Assembly: GCA_030407315.1 (NCBI GenBank) | Contig: JALQPE010000171.1 | Span: forward strand, 62,001-126,000 | Reading direction: 5' to 3' | Source: Asparagopsis taxiformis | Lineage: Eukaryota; Rhodophyta; Florideophyceae; Bonnemaisoniales; Bonnemaisoniaceae | Length of the DNA: 64,000 bases | Part shown: positions 43,101 through 51,744 of the stretch, one piece after another | Numbering within the stretch: position 1 is the stretch's first letter | How the letters are laid out: every line of letters starts with the position of its first letter | The notes under the pieces: generated by a model | The model's input: only the letters and a program-made list of their open reading frames with translations | What the model was told of the DNA's origin: nothing | Database searches by the model: none | Program-made: the position numbers and the translations under genes

Positions 43101-44397
43101 TTGAACGCATTCTCTGCAATCCGATTCGGGACATTACTGTCCAGAGATTCAACAAGGGAACAATGCTCAGTCCATGGTTGTCATCAATACCAGCAAACAA
43201 GCATTCAGAAGGAGGGTTTTTGCGTCCTGCCGCAACCGAGTTTTTTCCGAGGACGTCCTTCCGATCATGCCTGGACAGTGCAGCACACATCTTGAAACCA
43301 AACCAGGACCCAGGGTCAAGCATCAAAACATGGGCATATTCTGCACACTCATACGGATCTGACGGACACTCAGGCTGGGCGATAAGGGCAAGCCCTGGCC
43401 CTTCAACGCATAAACGTGTGTTGTGCATGTCGCAAAGGTGACGAAGCGATGATAGGCTTGAAGTAATGACCGAATCGCAAGATGCGTAAAGATTCACGAG
43501 AACAGGTGGGAGTGAAGAATTGCTGGAAGCTTTTCGAAGAGTCTGCTCTAATGCCATCCTCAGTTGACTTGATGAGTCTACGACAACAGTGACGACCCTT
43601 GCCAGCCCATAGCACGCGCGAGTCCACGCGGAAAGAAAAGCTTCTCCCTCAGTTTCTTCAATGCTTTCATTCGTAAGTTCAGCCTGTTCTTGAGACGGAG
43701 TAGGCGATTTTTCATGCTCTAGAACAACAATGACGAGTGGATTGGGAACAATATGAGCAGTTGATAAGGGGGTTTCGGTTTTGATGGCGAGGGAAATAGC
43801 CTCCTTGATAATTGCACATCGTGCATCCTGGGGTGATACCCAAACATGCAGGCTTCGATCCCGGCATGAATTAGGCGGTTTAGAAACTAAACGGGTCTTT
43901 TCACCTTTTGTGAACCATGATGGAAATTGAACCCCTTGTTCTTGGAGTTCGGTTTTCCGGAGCGGGGCTGTACCTTCGATCAGAAAATGAGAAGCTTCTT
44001 TGATTGAATCCTTTAGATTTGATAACAATTGACTTTGAAAGCTAGAAGGGGTGTTTTGCACTGTCCATGATGCAAGGCCCTGGACATGCTGGAGCTCTTT
44101 CTCAATTGTCTGCCATTCTTTGCGCCCTGTTACTGTCTGTGAATTGTTTCGGCCACTGGAATAGGACTCATCATCACTGGGACATTTTGGTGCTGAAGAT
44201 ACCAGCAGGGCTTTCATACGATTCAAAACTGCTGAAGTATCTGCAGAGTCGAGTTCGATTCGACTCTTTTGCAGCATTGGTGACTTGACGTTCTCCACAG
44301 TATTTCCATCTTCCTCTGATGAAAATGGGGCCGTAGTAAGCATCAGCCCAATGTCTCGTTTGATAGTTTCAAATGCGTTCTCGAGAGATTCCCCCAT
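40195..44397 (-). CDS. PDXDC1-like degenerate PLP-decarboxylase protein with long acidic tail
   Basis: 1400 residues, no intron. The first 650 or so resemble PDXDC1, a group II pyridoxal-phosphate decarboxylase relative: HNTRLCVEGPG, then LMLDPGSWFGF where active enzymes have DPHKW (so the PLP-binding Lys is missing), SIVPLLNLWTVMSRIGL, and a FMQFSPARLL block near the end of the fold. It is probably a non-enzymatic relative. The remaining 700 residues are Ser/Glu/Asp-rich and disordered, with short tandem repeats (SGSDEYE units near the end). An aromatic motif recurs about five times (GWFGRWSSS, GWLSRWISG, GYWFGRNA, GRWFSAT, WWGFGTG). Human PDXDC1 has a similar short LNWFSP motif; the role of either is unknown. 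Confidence 0.75.
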   Translation of the reverse strand: MGESLENAFETIKRDIGLMLTTAPFSSEEDGNTVENVKSPMLQKSRIELDSADTSAVLNRMKALLVSSAPKCPSDDESYSSGRNNSQTVTGRKEWQTIEKELQHVQGLASWTVQNTPSSFQSQLLSNLKDSIKEASHFLIEGTAPLRKTELQEQGVQFPSWFTKGEKTRLVSKPPNSCRDRSLHVWVSPQDARCAIIKEAISLAIKTETPLSTAHIVPNPLVIVVLEHEKSPTPSQEQAELTNESIEETEGEAFLSAWTRACYGLARVVTVVVDSSSQLRMALEQTLRKASSNSSLPPVLVNLYASCDSVITSSLSSLRHLCDMHNTRLCVEGPGLALIAQPECPSDPYECAEYAHVLMLDPGSWFGFKMCAALSRHDRKDVLGKNSVAAGRKNPPSECLFAGIDDNHGLSIVPLLNLWTVMSRIGLQRMRSMVDEATALSEKLVVCFAESTNIKTTYDGIGCIVRISFAMSKEDRMRKKYKARSHVERANKAIYAHLEENARNAMVYLHTAGNCTFMQFSPARLLRSGSLWIPSEATMVLFAKKLQHTVDTYETCIISAASFASKLSKCQDIEIVGDAISAEGRKLCFGAFRVVPHEFRDMWESNHSLRAVVLQLSRSVMSEVQVEAVNSSSFIGRSASRSKRVNSGNTGKGNKSGRGGSEKRSKQHNVDIPLQHERFADNSEIPFVFRLNNSREDAFPDYISIEPKSPTNAPRAVRHAELAAQIVLSSVSRIIGRWRSGNQIPPIPINLANISGRELNHSKTRGKRKNGFLENMRNMACSGEGWGKYSMDATSDAKKDHDSPGTVLPSYDSDLQEIDDDEFFSADSCEGASTFGLPSPVSSLRENSTEASPINGKSNYARRPVRSHSVKFSARDISREKTSESCGRSKTNSSSGVYRTSSRGLNNKGSSPDKDVGWFGRWSSSRNANQSAEDSTSGRKHDNHWSNNEDREHETSTMSGSNGASDGSTSSIYTEDSGGQGGEIYDSEEESESSNESSEESVGSEGSGELTIASSSTSVESAQSLALRKSKRRSQSGKLESEQQAGWLSRWISGNTNVTATIHDGTARKVESEVDSCFDESDEIYAGSASRYMQKSAKRAQVSNDESRQRSEELENSEDDASVDAAMIGNRGYGARAGGNVHAGASTLRPQYVEPSGGVFGYWFGRNATGMQPSPVSNEYAVGREQISRYRGDSNSSSGSSDGGSDCSQSSSDDDRRERRGYNWRERDRSGYRSHSRSRNGSSDSSSGEYESGSDEYESGSDEYESRGGSGIYPSGRPRIMESDTESDENDDADLRRRYYRDRPAQGLLQGYGRWFSATQTPVVRHRNADRVRFVDTSAERNGRRETYGYFNDDSVRGDGRRTDVAVRNARDGGSQSAWWGFGTGSTRGFRRHRGRSSYR

Positions 44398-44996
44398 GTT
44401 GCCAGAAGTGTTATGAACGGTTAGTCCGTGTGGCTACAAAGATGAAGAAAGTGGCGACATCAATTGTGCCATCATTCGAGAAACAATCCTGATGAACAGG
44501 AGGATGCGTATCGAGGGCTATTGTTTACAAAGATTCAAGCTTGCACAAGTATGTCTAGAGTACAGTCGGCAGTCAGCAGCTTGGAATAAGTGCAGTGAGG
44601 AGTAGGGATCGTTCGATTAGCGGTTGAGAACAAGTGAGTGAATAGGCAATAATTTCATGAAGATTCACTCTCTCTTCAAAATTGCGGTGAGCGAATTCGG
44701 ACAGAATGCTGTTGAGATGAGATGGAGCTAGAAAGAGCGCGAACAAATATGTATGGCCGAATACGCAAATGACCGTTCAAGAATTTCATGGCAGAGATAG
44801 GCAGACATCGAGGAGCAGAATGACGGCGACGCTGGGGATGTAGAGATCATCGTCTGAATGAAGATGTGTTGTACATGAAAAAAGGTGGTAAATCAGATGC
44901 AAACTACTGACAATTGTCTCTGCTAATGAACGGGTAAAACGAGCCAGGAGAGATTGCACACCAGTGAGTTGAATTTGAAGAGGTTATGACAGCGGG
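44398..44996. other. 599-bp interval upstream of the PDXDC1-like gene
   Basis: Between two minus-strand genes; no gene or repeat recognised. Confidence 0.5.
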
Positions 44997-45776
44997 TTAT
45001 TGGACCATACTTGAACCAAGGCGTCTCTTCAAACTCGGCAATCGTTCGCATAACGCGAGCAAGTATCCATGCGGAAATGGATTGCCAGCGATGTGAGCGA
45101 TGAATCGATCTGTCTGGTACATCTTCTGGATAAATGAAATTGGCAACTTGGATATGGCACAATAGTCAAATGACACAGTAATTAGCTTTGGTAGATCGGC
45201 AATGGCGTCCGGAATGTGCGTCAGTAGTTGGTTTCGAGCAAATAAAATGTAGGTGAGATTTTGCAAACGACATGCAGCCGGCGGAAACTGCGAGAAGCGA
45301 TTGTTACTACAATCGAGAAGCAAAAGTTTCTGGCATTTCTGCAGCTGGACTGGAAGCTGGGTGAGATAGTTGTCGTCCAGGTGCAGCACCTTGAGATTGT
45401 GGGAAAATTCACCAATCGCAGGCGTGAGACAGCCTGAGAGCTGGGATCCGCCGAGAATGAGACGTTCGAGAGAGACAAATTGGAGCGGGGTGCACGCTGT
45501 TCGTGACTGGAGGGTGCGGTATTGGACGGTGTTTCGCACCTCGAGCGGGGAGTGTAGCCAAGCACGCCAGAGCGGGTAGAGGGCACTGACGCGATCGGCA
45601 AAGTTTGAAGGCGCTTCGTGCGGAAAGGTGGTCTGATGGATGAAGACGTATGCGAGCGGGAGATTTGAGAGGATTTTGTCGCGGATTTCAACGGGCAAAT
45701 GATTCCAGGGGAAGATTTGCGGGCTGGTACGGCGGGCGCGTTTGGCGCGATTGGTGGTGACGGGGACGGTTTTCAT
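44997..45776 (-). CDS. F-box-like leucine-rich-repeat protein A
   Basis: 259 residues. An F-box-like motif follows a basic N-terminus (WNHLPVEIRDKILSNLPLAYVF, about 24-45). Then come leucine-rich repeats from about 105: LKVLHLDDNYLTQLP, LLLLDCSNNRFSQFP, LTYILFARNQLLTHIP and LITVSFDYCAI. F-box proteins dock substrates on SCF-type cullin-RING ubiquitin ligases through Skp1, and the LRR part would be the substrate reader. It is divergent from CSN5, whose ATG is only 245 bp away, and resembles the gene at 47394. Confidence 0.75.
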   Translation of the reverse strand: MKTVPVTTNRAKRARRTSPQIFPWNHLPVEIRDKILSNLPLAYVFIHQTTFPHEAPSNFADRVSALYPLWRAWLHSPLEVRNTVQYRTLQSRTACTPLQFVSLERLILGGSQLSGCLTPAIGEFSHNLKVLHLDDNYLTQLPVQLQKCQKLLLLDCSNNRFSQFPPAACRLQNLTYILFARNQLLTHIPDAIADLPKLITVSFDYCAISKLPISFIQKMYQTDRFIAHIAGNPFPHGYLLALCERLPSLKRRLGSSMVQ

Positions 45777-46021
45777 AGCTGTTGGCGTTCTGGTTGGTCA
45801 GGTTTAGTTAGGGAATGGCAAAGCGAAGACGGTACCAAGGGTACATCCGGACGTGGAATCATTTGTGTCGTTTCGCGACTTGCGATTGTTGCCAGCTACG
45901 CCATCCAGAAGGGACAAATATGACACGTATACTGGCCATGCCACCAGCCTCCATCATCAAGAGAGCCGCGGCACTCTTGATGCGAATCAGCAGCGCGTAG
46001 CTGCTGGTCTAGCGCACACAA

Positions 46022-47032
46022 ATGAACTCTTCAGCAGCGCGTCGGGCGTTCGAGGTGGAGAACGACTTTCGTTCCACGTCAGGGGAGGATGACGCGCGGT
46101 ATTTCTACGACGACGAGGAGCAGGCGGCATTGCGCGGCAAGAAGCCGTGGGCCAAGGACCCGCACTGGTTCAAGGACGTGCACATATCGGCTGTGGCGCT
46201 GATCAAAATGGTGATGCACGCGCGCTCTGGCGGTTCGATAGAGGTGATGGGGTCCATTCAGGGGAAGATTGGCGACCGAGCGTTCATCGTGATGGATGTG
46301 TTCCCACTGCCGGTGGAAGGCACGGAGACGCGTGTGAATGCAGGCGCGGAAGGCAACGAGTTTCTGGTGCAGTACAGCATGGAGTGTCCGAAAGTTGCGC
46401 GTAGAGAAAACGTCATCGGCTGGTATCATTCGCACCCGGGCTACGGCTGTTGGCTGAGCGGTATCGACGTGCAGACGCAGAGCACGCATCAAAAGTACGA
46501 GGACCCTTTTCTGGCGATTGTGGTGGACCCTGTGCGGACGATTTCGGCCGGCAAGGTCGATTTGGGCGCGTTTCGCACGTATCCGGAGCAGTACAAGCCG
46601 CGTGATGAGGGGCCGAGCGAGTATCAGACGATTCCGATTAATAAGATTGAGGACTTTGGAGTGCATTGTAAGAGCTATTATCAGTTGGATGTTTCCTATT
46701 TTAAGAGCACACTGGACTCGTCGCTGCTGGATTTGTTGTGGAACAAGTACTGGGCGCACGCGCTGGCGACGTCGGCATTGGTGCAAAGCAAGGACTATGT
46801 GGTGCAGCAGTTGAACGACCTCGGACGCAAGGTGCACATGGTGCGTGAAAAGTCGCACTACCACTTCTGCAGGGGGTATTCGGTGTCGGACAAGGAGTCG
46901 AGTGAGGTGAGCGGACAGTTGGAGCAGATTTCCAAGGACGCTCAAAAGTGCTGCAGCGAACACGTGCAGTCGATGATGAGTGTGTGCGTGAAAACTGCCT
47001 TGTTCAATCCGAGCAATTCGTCGACACTGTAA
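46022..47032 (+). CDS. CSN5: COP9 signalosome subunit 5 (CSN5/Jab1)
   Basis: 336 residues, the standard length. The MPN+/JAMM zinc site is complete: Glu 74 in GSIEVMG, then His 136, His 138 and Asp 149 in WYHSHPGYGCWLSGID. This is the metalloprotease that removes Nedd8 from cullins, so it recycles SCF ligases. The N-terminal DEEQAALRGKKPWAKDPHWFK is typical of CSN5. The C-terminal half is helical and binds other CSN subunits. No intron. It shares a 245-bp divergent promoter with an F-box/LRR gene and is followed by a second one. Confidence 0.97.
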   Translation: MNSSAARRAFEVENDFRSTSGEDDARYFYDDEEQAALRGKKPWAKDPHWFKDVHISAVALIKMVMHARSGGSIEVMGSIQGKIGDRAFIVMDVFPLPVEGTETRVNAGAEGNEFLVQYSMECPKVARRENVIGWYHSHPGYGCWLSGIDVQTQSTHQKYEDPFLAIVVDPVRTISAGKVDLGAFRTYPEQYKPRDEGPSEYQTIPINKIEDFGVHCKSYYQLDVSYFKSTLDSSLLDLLWNKYWAHALATSALVQSKDYVVQQLNDLGRKVHMVREKSHYHFCRGYSVSDKESSEVSGQLEQISKDAQKCCSEHVQSMMSVCVKTALFNPSNSSTL

Positions 47033-47393
47033 ATAAGCGAGTTGGTGAAACTCGATGCCGCCGTTGCACATGTTATGCTCCACTGGAGAAAATCAGCACT
47101 TGTACCGCATCGAACCAAGATCTGTCCAACGAGCCAAGCGTCATCATTGGTGTGCGTTGAGATACAGTTGGGATTATTTAGCGTCCGTGTCTCATTGGTC
47201 GCTCTTTCAAATGGAACATGACTGCAAGCTCTACAACCAATCGCCATCCTCATCAATACGTTGTGTCCTGCTTAGCGCTCGTTTCAAATAAACCGTTCCT
47301 TCCCAACTCACCATGTAACCGCCACATTCCACAATCCAAACCGTCGACACACCGCGTCGTCGTCTCCGCCACATCCATCGTGCACCGAGCACA
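47033..47393. other. 361-bp interval between CSN5 and the second F-box gene
   Basis: Same-strand spacer containing the leader of the F-box/LRR B gene. CCAAT motif at about 47239. Confidence 0.5.
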
Positions 47394-48116
47394 ATGACGA
47401 CCTGGACCGCGCTCCCCGACCAGATTCGTCTCTACATTCTCGAGCAGCTCGCGCTCCCCGACGCCATCGCCCTCTCCACAGCCCGAAAGGACGCCGCGCT
47501 CATCGCGCAGATCCGCCAACGCATTCGCAATCTCAAGCCCATTCGCGACGCCTGGGTGCACGCGACGCAGCCCGCGCTGCGCATGTTTGCCAATCCGCCC
47601 CATCTGCGCACCGTGTCAGCGCGCAGCGCGCTCAGCGCAAGCGACTTTTCGCAGTTGACCTGCCTCCCGCTCAGCGGCTCCGGTCTGCGCGACCTGTCCG
47701 CCATCGGCGAATGCCGCCAGCTGTGCGTGTTGGACGTCAGTCGAAATCATCTGCAGCACGTGCACCCGTCTATGGTCACCTGTCGAAAACTCAAAGTGCT
47801 CCATCTCGGACGCAATAATTTGAAACATTTCCCGCACGTGGTTCTCCAATTGCCCGAGTTGCGCACCCTGCTACTTCATCACAATCCCATTTCAACGTTG
47901 CCCGAGGATTGGTCCGCCTTGCCCAAGCTCACGCGCTTGGGACTGTCCGATTGCGCCATTCGCGGCGACTTGCCCGAACAGTTGTGCAGTATCCTCGGCA
48001 CCGTGACCGAGCGTCGGAGACGAAGCGCCGATTTTCAGAAGAATCGATTAGATGCCGATCGTATCTGTTTGCAGTTTCGCAAGTTTCCACTACTCAAGTT
48101 TGCAATTGTCATTTAG
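47394..48116 (+). CDS. F-box leucine-rich-repeat protein B
   Basis: 240 residues. A clear F-box at about 3-45 (WTALPDQIRLYILEQLALPDAIALSTARKD) is followed by LRRs: LCVLDVSRNHLQHVHP, LKVLHLGRNNLKHFP, LRTLLLHHNPISTLP and LTRLGLSDCAIRGDLP. Same size, order and last-repeat signature (DxCAI) as the gene at 44997, so they are probably paralogues on either side of CSN5. Predicted SCF substrate adaptor. No intron. Confidence 0.78.
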   Translation: MTTWTALPDQIRLYILEQLALPDAIALSTARKDAALIAQIRQRIRNLKPIRDAWVHATQPALRMFANPPHLRTVSARSALSASDFSQLTCLPLSGSGLRDLSAIGECRQLCVLDVSRNHLQHVHPSMVTCRKLKVLHLGRNNLKHFPHVVLQLPELRTLLLHHNPISTLPEDWSALPKLTRLGLSDCAIRGDLPEQLCSILGTVTERRRRSADFQKNRLDADRICLQFRKFPLLKFAIVI

Positions 48117-48343
48117 CCGCACATGTTAGAACGAGCAAATTTACATAGCTGATGATAAGTAAAAAGCTTCCGCCGGGTACCATGGCATGCAATGGCTCTC
48201 TAATATTTATATTCACAACTTGCTACCGGCATATGCGCAGAGTCAAGTACGTTGAGAGGTATGTAGCCGACTGATGCGCGCAGCCAAAAACAATTAATGC
48301 TCATTTCGCATCTAATCCCACAATGCTATAACACACGTCTAAT

Positions 48344-49870
48344 TCACCCACGCAACTCCCGCATCAATTCCGTACATGCTACAAAGTAGGCAATCAGATC
48401 ACCACCAAGTCGCTGGATATCCAGCTGGTATCCCGCCGACGACTTGAACAGCTGCAGGCATAATCGAATTGGTTGTTCAAGATTCGCCTTTTCCACAAGT
48501 GCCCGTATCTGAAAGCTTTGATTCGCCGGCGTTTTCCACCGCCATTGCAATGCATGCAATGCGCGATAAACTTCCATCATTGCATCCGCCGGATTTCGTT
48601 GGACACATCGAACACCCACTCCCCATTCGCGCTCCACAAGTAACCGATCCACATGCGGCGCGTGCACTTGCCCGCCATTCGCCATTCGTCCCATGGGAGT
48701 TTGCAGCACCATAGCCGATGGAGCCGGTGAGTTTATCATACCATTGTTCACCGCGTCGGTAATCATCGGACTTTGTGGTACCGTTGGCGATGTTGTGCCA
48801 TTTCCAATTGTTCGTTGCACCGCCGGGAACGGCGATGTTGATGCCGAAGGCGTTGCCAATGCGGAGCCCGACGGGCTTAAAACCGTGTCATTTTCATCTT
48901 CATCATCCTTGAGCAGATGATAGGCGACAGTGTAGTGGTTACGACGACCTTTTCGCAGCGCTCTCAAGATTCTATCGCGTGGAAATTGCGTTCTTCTCAC
49001 ACATTCGTCCAAGATGTTTTCATCGACATTCTCCAAATGGGAACCGACACGCACAGGCATGGATAGGTAGCGCGGTAGATCCTGCAGGAACCATGGATGG
49101 TCCCGGATTTCTTCAATGTTAATGCGCTTGAGTGGATCGGTGACCAGCATCTTTGATATGAGGTCTTTGCTCGAATCGGAAAGATAACTCGGCAAAATGT
49201 AGAGACCGCCCTTGATTTTTCTGAACAAATGGGGAATACTTTCGTCGTCAAAGGGCAGTGTTCCGCACAAAAGGGCGTACACGATGACACCACAACTCCA
49301 AATATCAACTTCTGGGCCCGCATAAAGCTTTCCTGAAATGACCTCTGGGGCGGCATAGTTGGGACTGCCGCAGGAAGTTTTTAGAAACCAGCCGTCGCGC
49401 ATGCAGTTGCTTAGGCCGAAATCAGCGAGTTTAACATTTGAGCGCTCGTCCAGTAACAAATTTTCGGGCTTGAGATCGCGATGAGCAATCATGTGTTTAT
49501 GACAATATTCAACCCCGGAGATGATCTGCTGGAAGAAGCGTCTTGCTTCCGCTTCGGCCAATCGTCCCCTTTCCACGATATAATCGAATAGTTCACCGCC
49601 AGACGAATACTCGGTGACCACATAAACATCGTCTGATGTTTCAATAACTTCATACAAGCGAATTATATGTGGATGAAGGCACATTTTAAGGATCTTAATC
49701 TCTCTCTTGAGCTTTTCCTCCATTTGCTGCGCGCGGATCTTCTGGCGATGAAGGATCTTCACGGCAACCTTCTTGCCAGTTGGCTCATGTTCGGCAAGCT
49801 TGACTTTGCCAAAGGACCCGACACCGAGCGTGATGCCGAGACGGTAGTCTCCGATGCGCACGAGGGACAT
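48344..49870 (-). CDS. SnRK1/AMPK-type catalytic alpha subunit
   Basis: 508 residues from ATG 49870. Kinase domain about 8-260: GVGSFGKV, Lys 38, HRDLKPEN (Asp 132), DFG (Asp 150) and the T-loop DGWFLKTSCGSPNYAAPE with the activating Thr 165, identical in pattern to yeast Snf1 and plant SnRK1. A UBA-like autoinhibitory region follows (DECVRRTQFPRDRILRAL). A Ser/Pro-rich linker leads to a KA1-like C-terminal domain (GVGVRCVQRNPADAMMEVYRALHALQWRWK). Central energy-stress kinase that works with beta and gamma subunits not seen in this window. No intron. Confidence 0.95.
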   Translation of the reverse strand: MSLVRIGDYRLGITLGVGSFGKVKLAEHEPTGKKVAVKILHRQKIRAQQMEEKLKREIKILKMCLHPHIIRLYEVIETSDDVYVVTEYSSGGELFDYIVERGRLAEAEARRFFQQIISGVEYCHKHMIAHRDLKPENLLLDERSNVKLADFGLSNCMRDGWFLKTSCGSPNYAAPEVISGKLYAGPEVDIWSCGVIVYALLCGTLPFDDESIPHLFRKIKGGLYILPSYLSDSSKDLISKMLVTDPLKRINIEEIRDHPWFLQDLPRYLSMPVRVGSHLENVDENILDECVRRTQFPRDRILRALRKGRRNHYTVAYHLLKDDEDENDTVLSPSGSALATPSASTSPFPAVQRTIGNGTTSPTVPQSPMITDAVNNGMINSPAPSAMVLQTPMGRMANGGQVHAPHVDRLLVEREWGVGVRCVQRNPADAMMEVYRALHALQWRWKTPANQSFQIRALVEKANLEQPIRLCLQLFKSSAGYQLDIQRLGGDLIAYFVACTELMRELRG

Positions 49871-50525
49871 GGCGGGGTAGATGCAGGACGGACAGAGGCG
49901 TCCGCGGTAGTGAGCTATGAATGCATGTGCCGGAGGCGCAGGACGGAGGCGCGACGCGGGAGCGATGAACGAGGTAGGCAAGGATTGGATGTGTCGGTAG
50001 GCTGCTCAACTGGATGCAACGAGAATGGCAGCGCGGGACAGACCGACAGCGAGTTGAGCAGAGAGCACGTCTTTTTGACTGCAGATGCAAGGGCAGCGGC
50101 AGGCACCTTTTCGTAAACAAATGGCCTCTATTCTGCGCCTGTTTCAAGGAGATGTACATCATCAGTTGTAAGGACAGACTGTCTTATTTTCATTTGTATC
50201 ATTGGGCACGACAGATATGATGTGGCTGCTCGTGTGCGAGCGTCGTATGCTGTGAATGGACGCTGTGTGAAAAGTTATGGTTCCACAGCCCAACAGATTT
50301 CTATTTGACCAATCGCACTGCACGATTCGCACTGGCCCTGTTCGAAAAAGAGTTATTTTTCTGGAGATCAACTCGTCTCCGCCCGATGACCACAGTTTCC
50401 ATTCAAGTTCCACCGGCAACACAATACCACATGGTGGCTTTTCCGCTTTTCAAATTACCCAATTACATTCCTCCCTTGTCAATTCGATAACTACAATGAT
50501 TGTTTAATCATTCCCAGTCTGGTCG
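49871..50525. other. Divergent promoter region between SnRK1 and DGK1-like genes
   Basis: 655 bp without a gene. CCAAT-type motifs near 50308-50316. Confidence 0.5.
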
Positions 50526-51423
50526 ATGTCATTCTGGTCTTCGTCAAACCTGTTCGAGTCCTCTCGTTCGCACTCGATCCCGCTGATGACGAATCATGCC
50601 GTCTCGGAGGCTACTAGCCTCAAACAAACTCTACCAACCCGAAAGGCACTGCATCCAGCAAGAAAGGTACCCATCGCACTAACAGCCGCGTTGTTTCGAC
50701 AAATCCAATCGCGCATATCTAACCTGTCCATTCTAGTTGTTTCACTTTCTGACAGGTTTCTGTTTCGCAATGGCCAATGAAAATCTCGAAGAAGATACAT
50801 GGCATACCATAGTATGCACCATGTTCATCTGCATTGCAATCGTAGAAGTAATGCGTATCCGATTTCCCAGCGGTCGTCTAAATCGGGCAGTTCTCAGCGC
50901 ATTTCGCCCATTTGTCAGAGCACACGAAACCCATCAATTTGCAGGCATTGCCTACTACATGTTTGGAGTGGCATTCACTTCCATAGTGTTCCCGAGGCCA
51001 TGCGCGACAATTGGCATTCTTAGCCTAGCTTCTTTGGATCCCATCGCTGCTCTGTTTGGGTCTCTGTTCGAACCTCTGGTACCAGAGGCGAGAATGCGTC
51101 ATGGAAAGTCGATTGCTGGCTTTCTCTTTGCTACTGCTGTTGCCATATCAGTCATTTCGCTCGTGTTTCACCAGTCGCCCGCGAGTCCCCTCTCCAGCAC
51201 CGAAAAGTTTTCTAATGCCGTCATCATTGGTTGGGCCGGTGCTCTCACAGAATTCCTGATTCCCTCCCCCCAAATCATACTCGGAACAGTCTCATTTCCG
51301 CTCGGTATAGATGACAATGCAATCATACCCATCGTGTCAGCAGCTACATGCACATGGTTACTCGCTGGAGATGCGGCACGCGTCTATCTCTCACCATTGC
51401 TCCTGTTCAGAGCTCATGTGTAG
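50526..51423 (+). CDS. CTP-dependent lipid kinase, DGK1/dolichol-kinase family (one intron)
   Basis: Exons join(50526..50666,50737..51423) give 275 residues. The 70-nt intron has donor GTACCC, a CTAAC branch-like site and acceptor TCTAG in phase 0. Splicing creates ARKLFHFLTGF, the family N-terminal motif, which supports this model over the alternative acceptor GACAG at 50755. Later signatures are HQFAGIAYYMFGV, DPIAALFGSLF, RHGKSIAGFLFATAV and LGIDDNAIIP. Six or so membrane helices are predicted. Yeast DGK1 phosphorylates diacylglycerol with CTP; related enzymes act on dolichol or phytol, so the substrate here is open. Confidence 0.85.
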
Positions 51424-51744
51424 AATAATACGCAAATCTGTACGACTATTGCTGGACATTTGATAACTATGCTGAGAAATACCAACTAAATTAGTTAGGT
51501 CTTAACATACCCACAGCACTGCACAATAATGAACTGAGCGGCTTTATGCGACATCACTTGTATCTCTACACAAGGTCTCATCAAAAATATTGGTACATCC
51601 CGTCCGTCTCTCGTATCTACTTCCACCATCAAAACATAACTGAAAGGTCGCAAGCCAATCATTCACAACCCCACAACATCAAAACCCTGGATGCATGAAC
51701 AGAACAATTGTATACATATTCTTCGCAGACAGCCTCGACAAAAA
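51424..51744. other. Convergent 3' region
   Basis: 321 bp between convergent genes; nothing recognised. Confidence 0.5.

Noticed and set aside
46079..47083. 334-codon antisense frame in CSN5
   Set aside because: CSN5 itself is unmistakable on the plus strand; the antisense frame has only His/Arg/Leu-rich shadow content.
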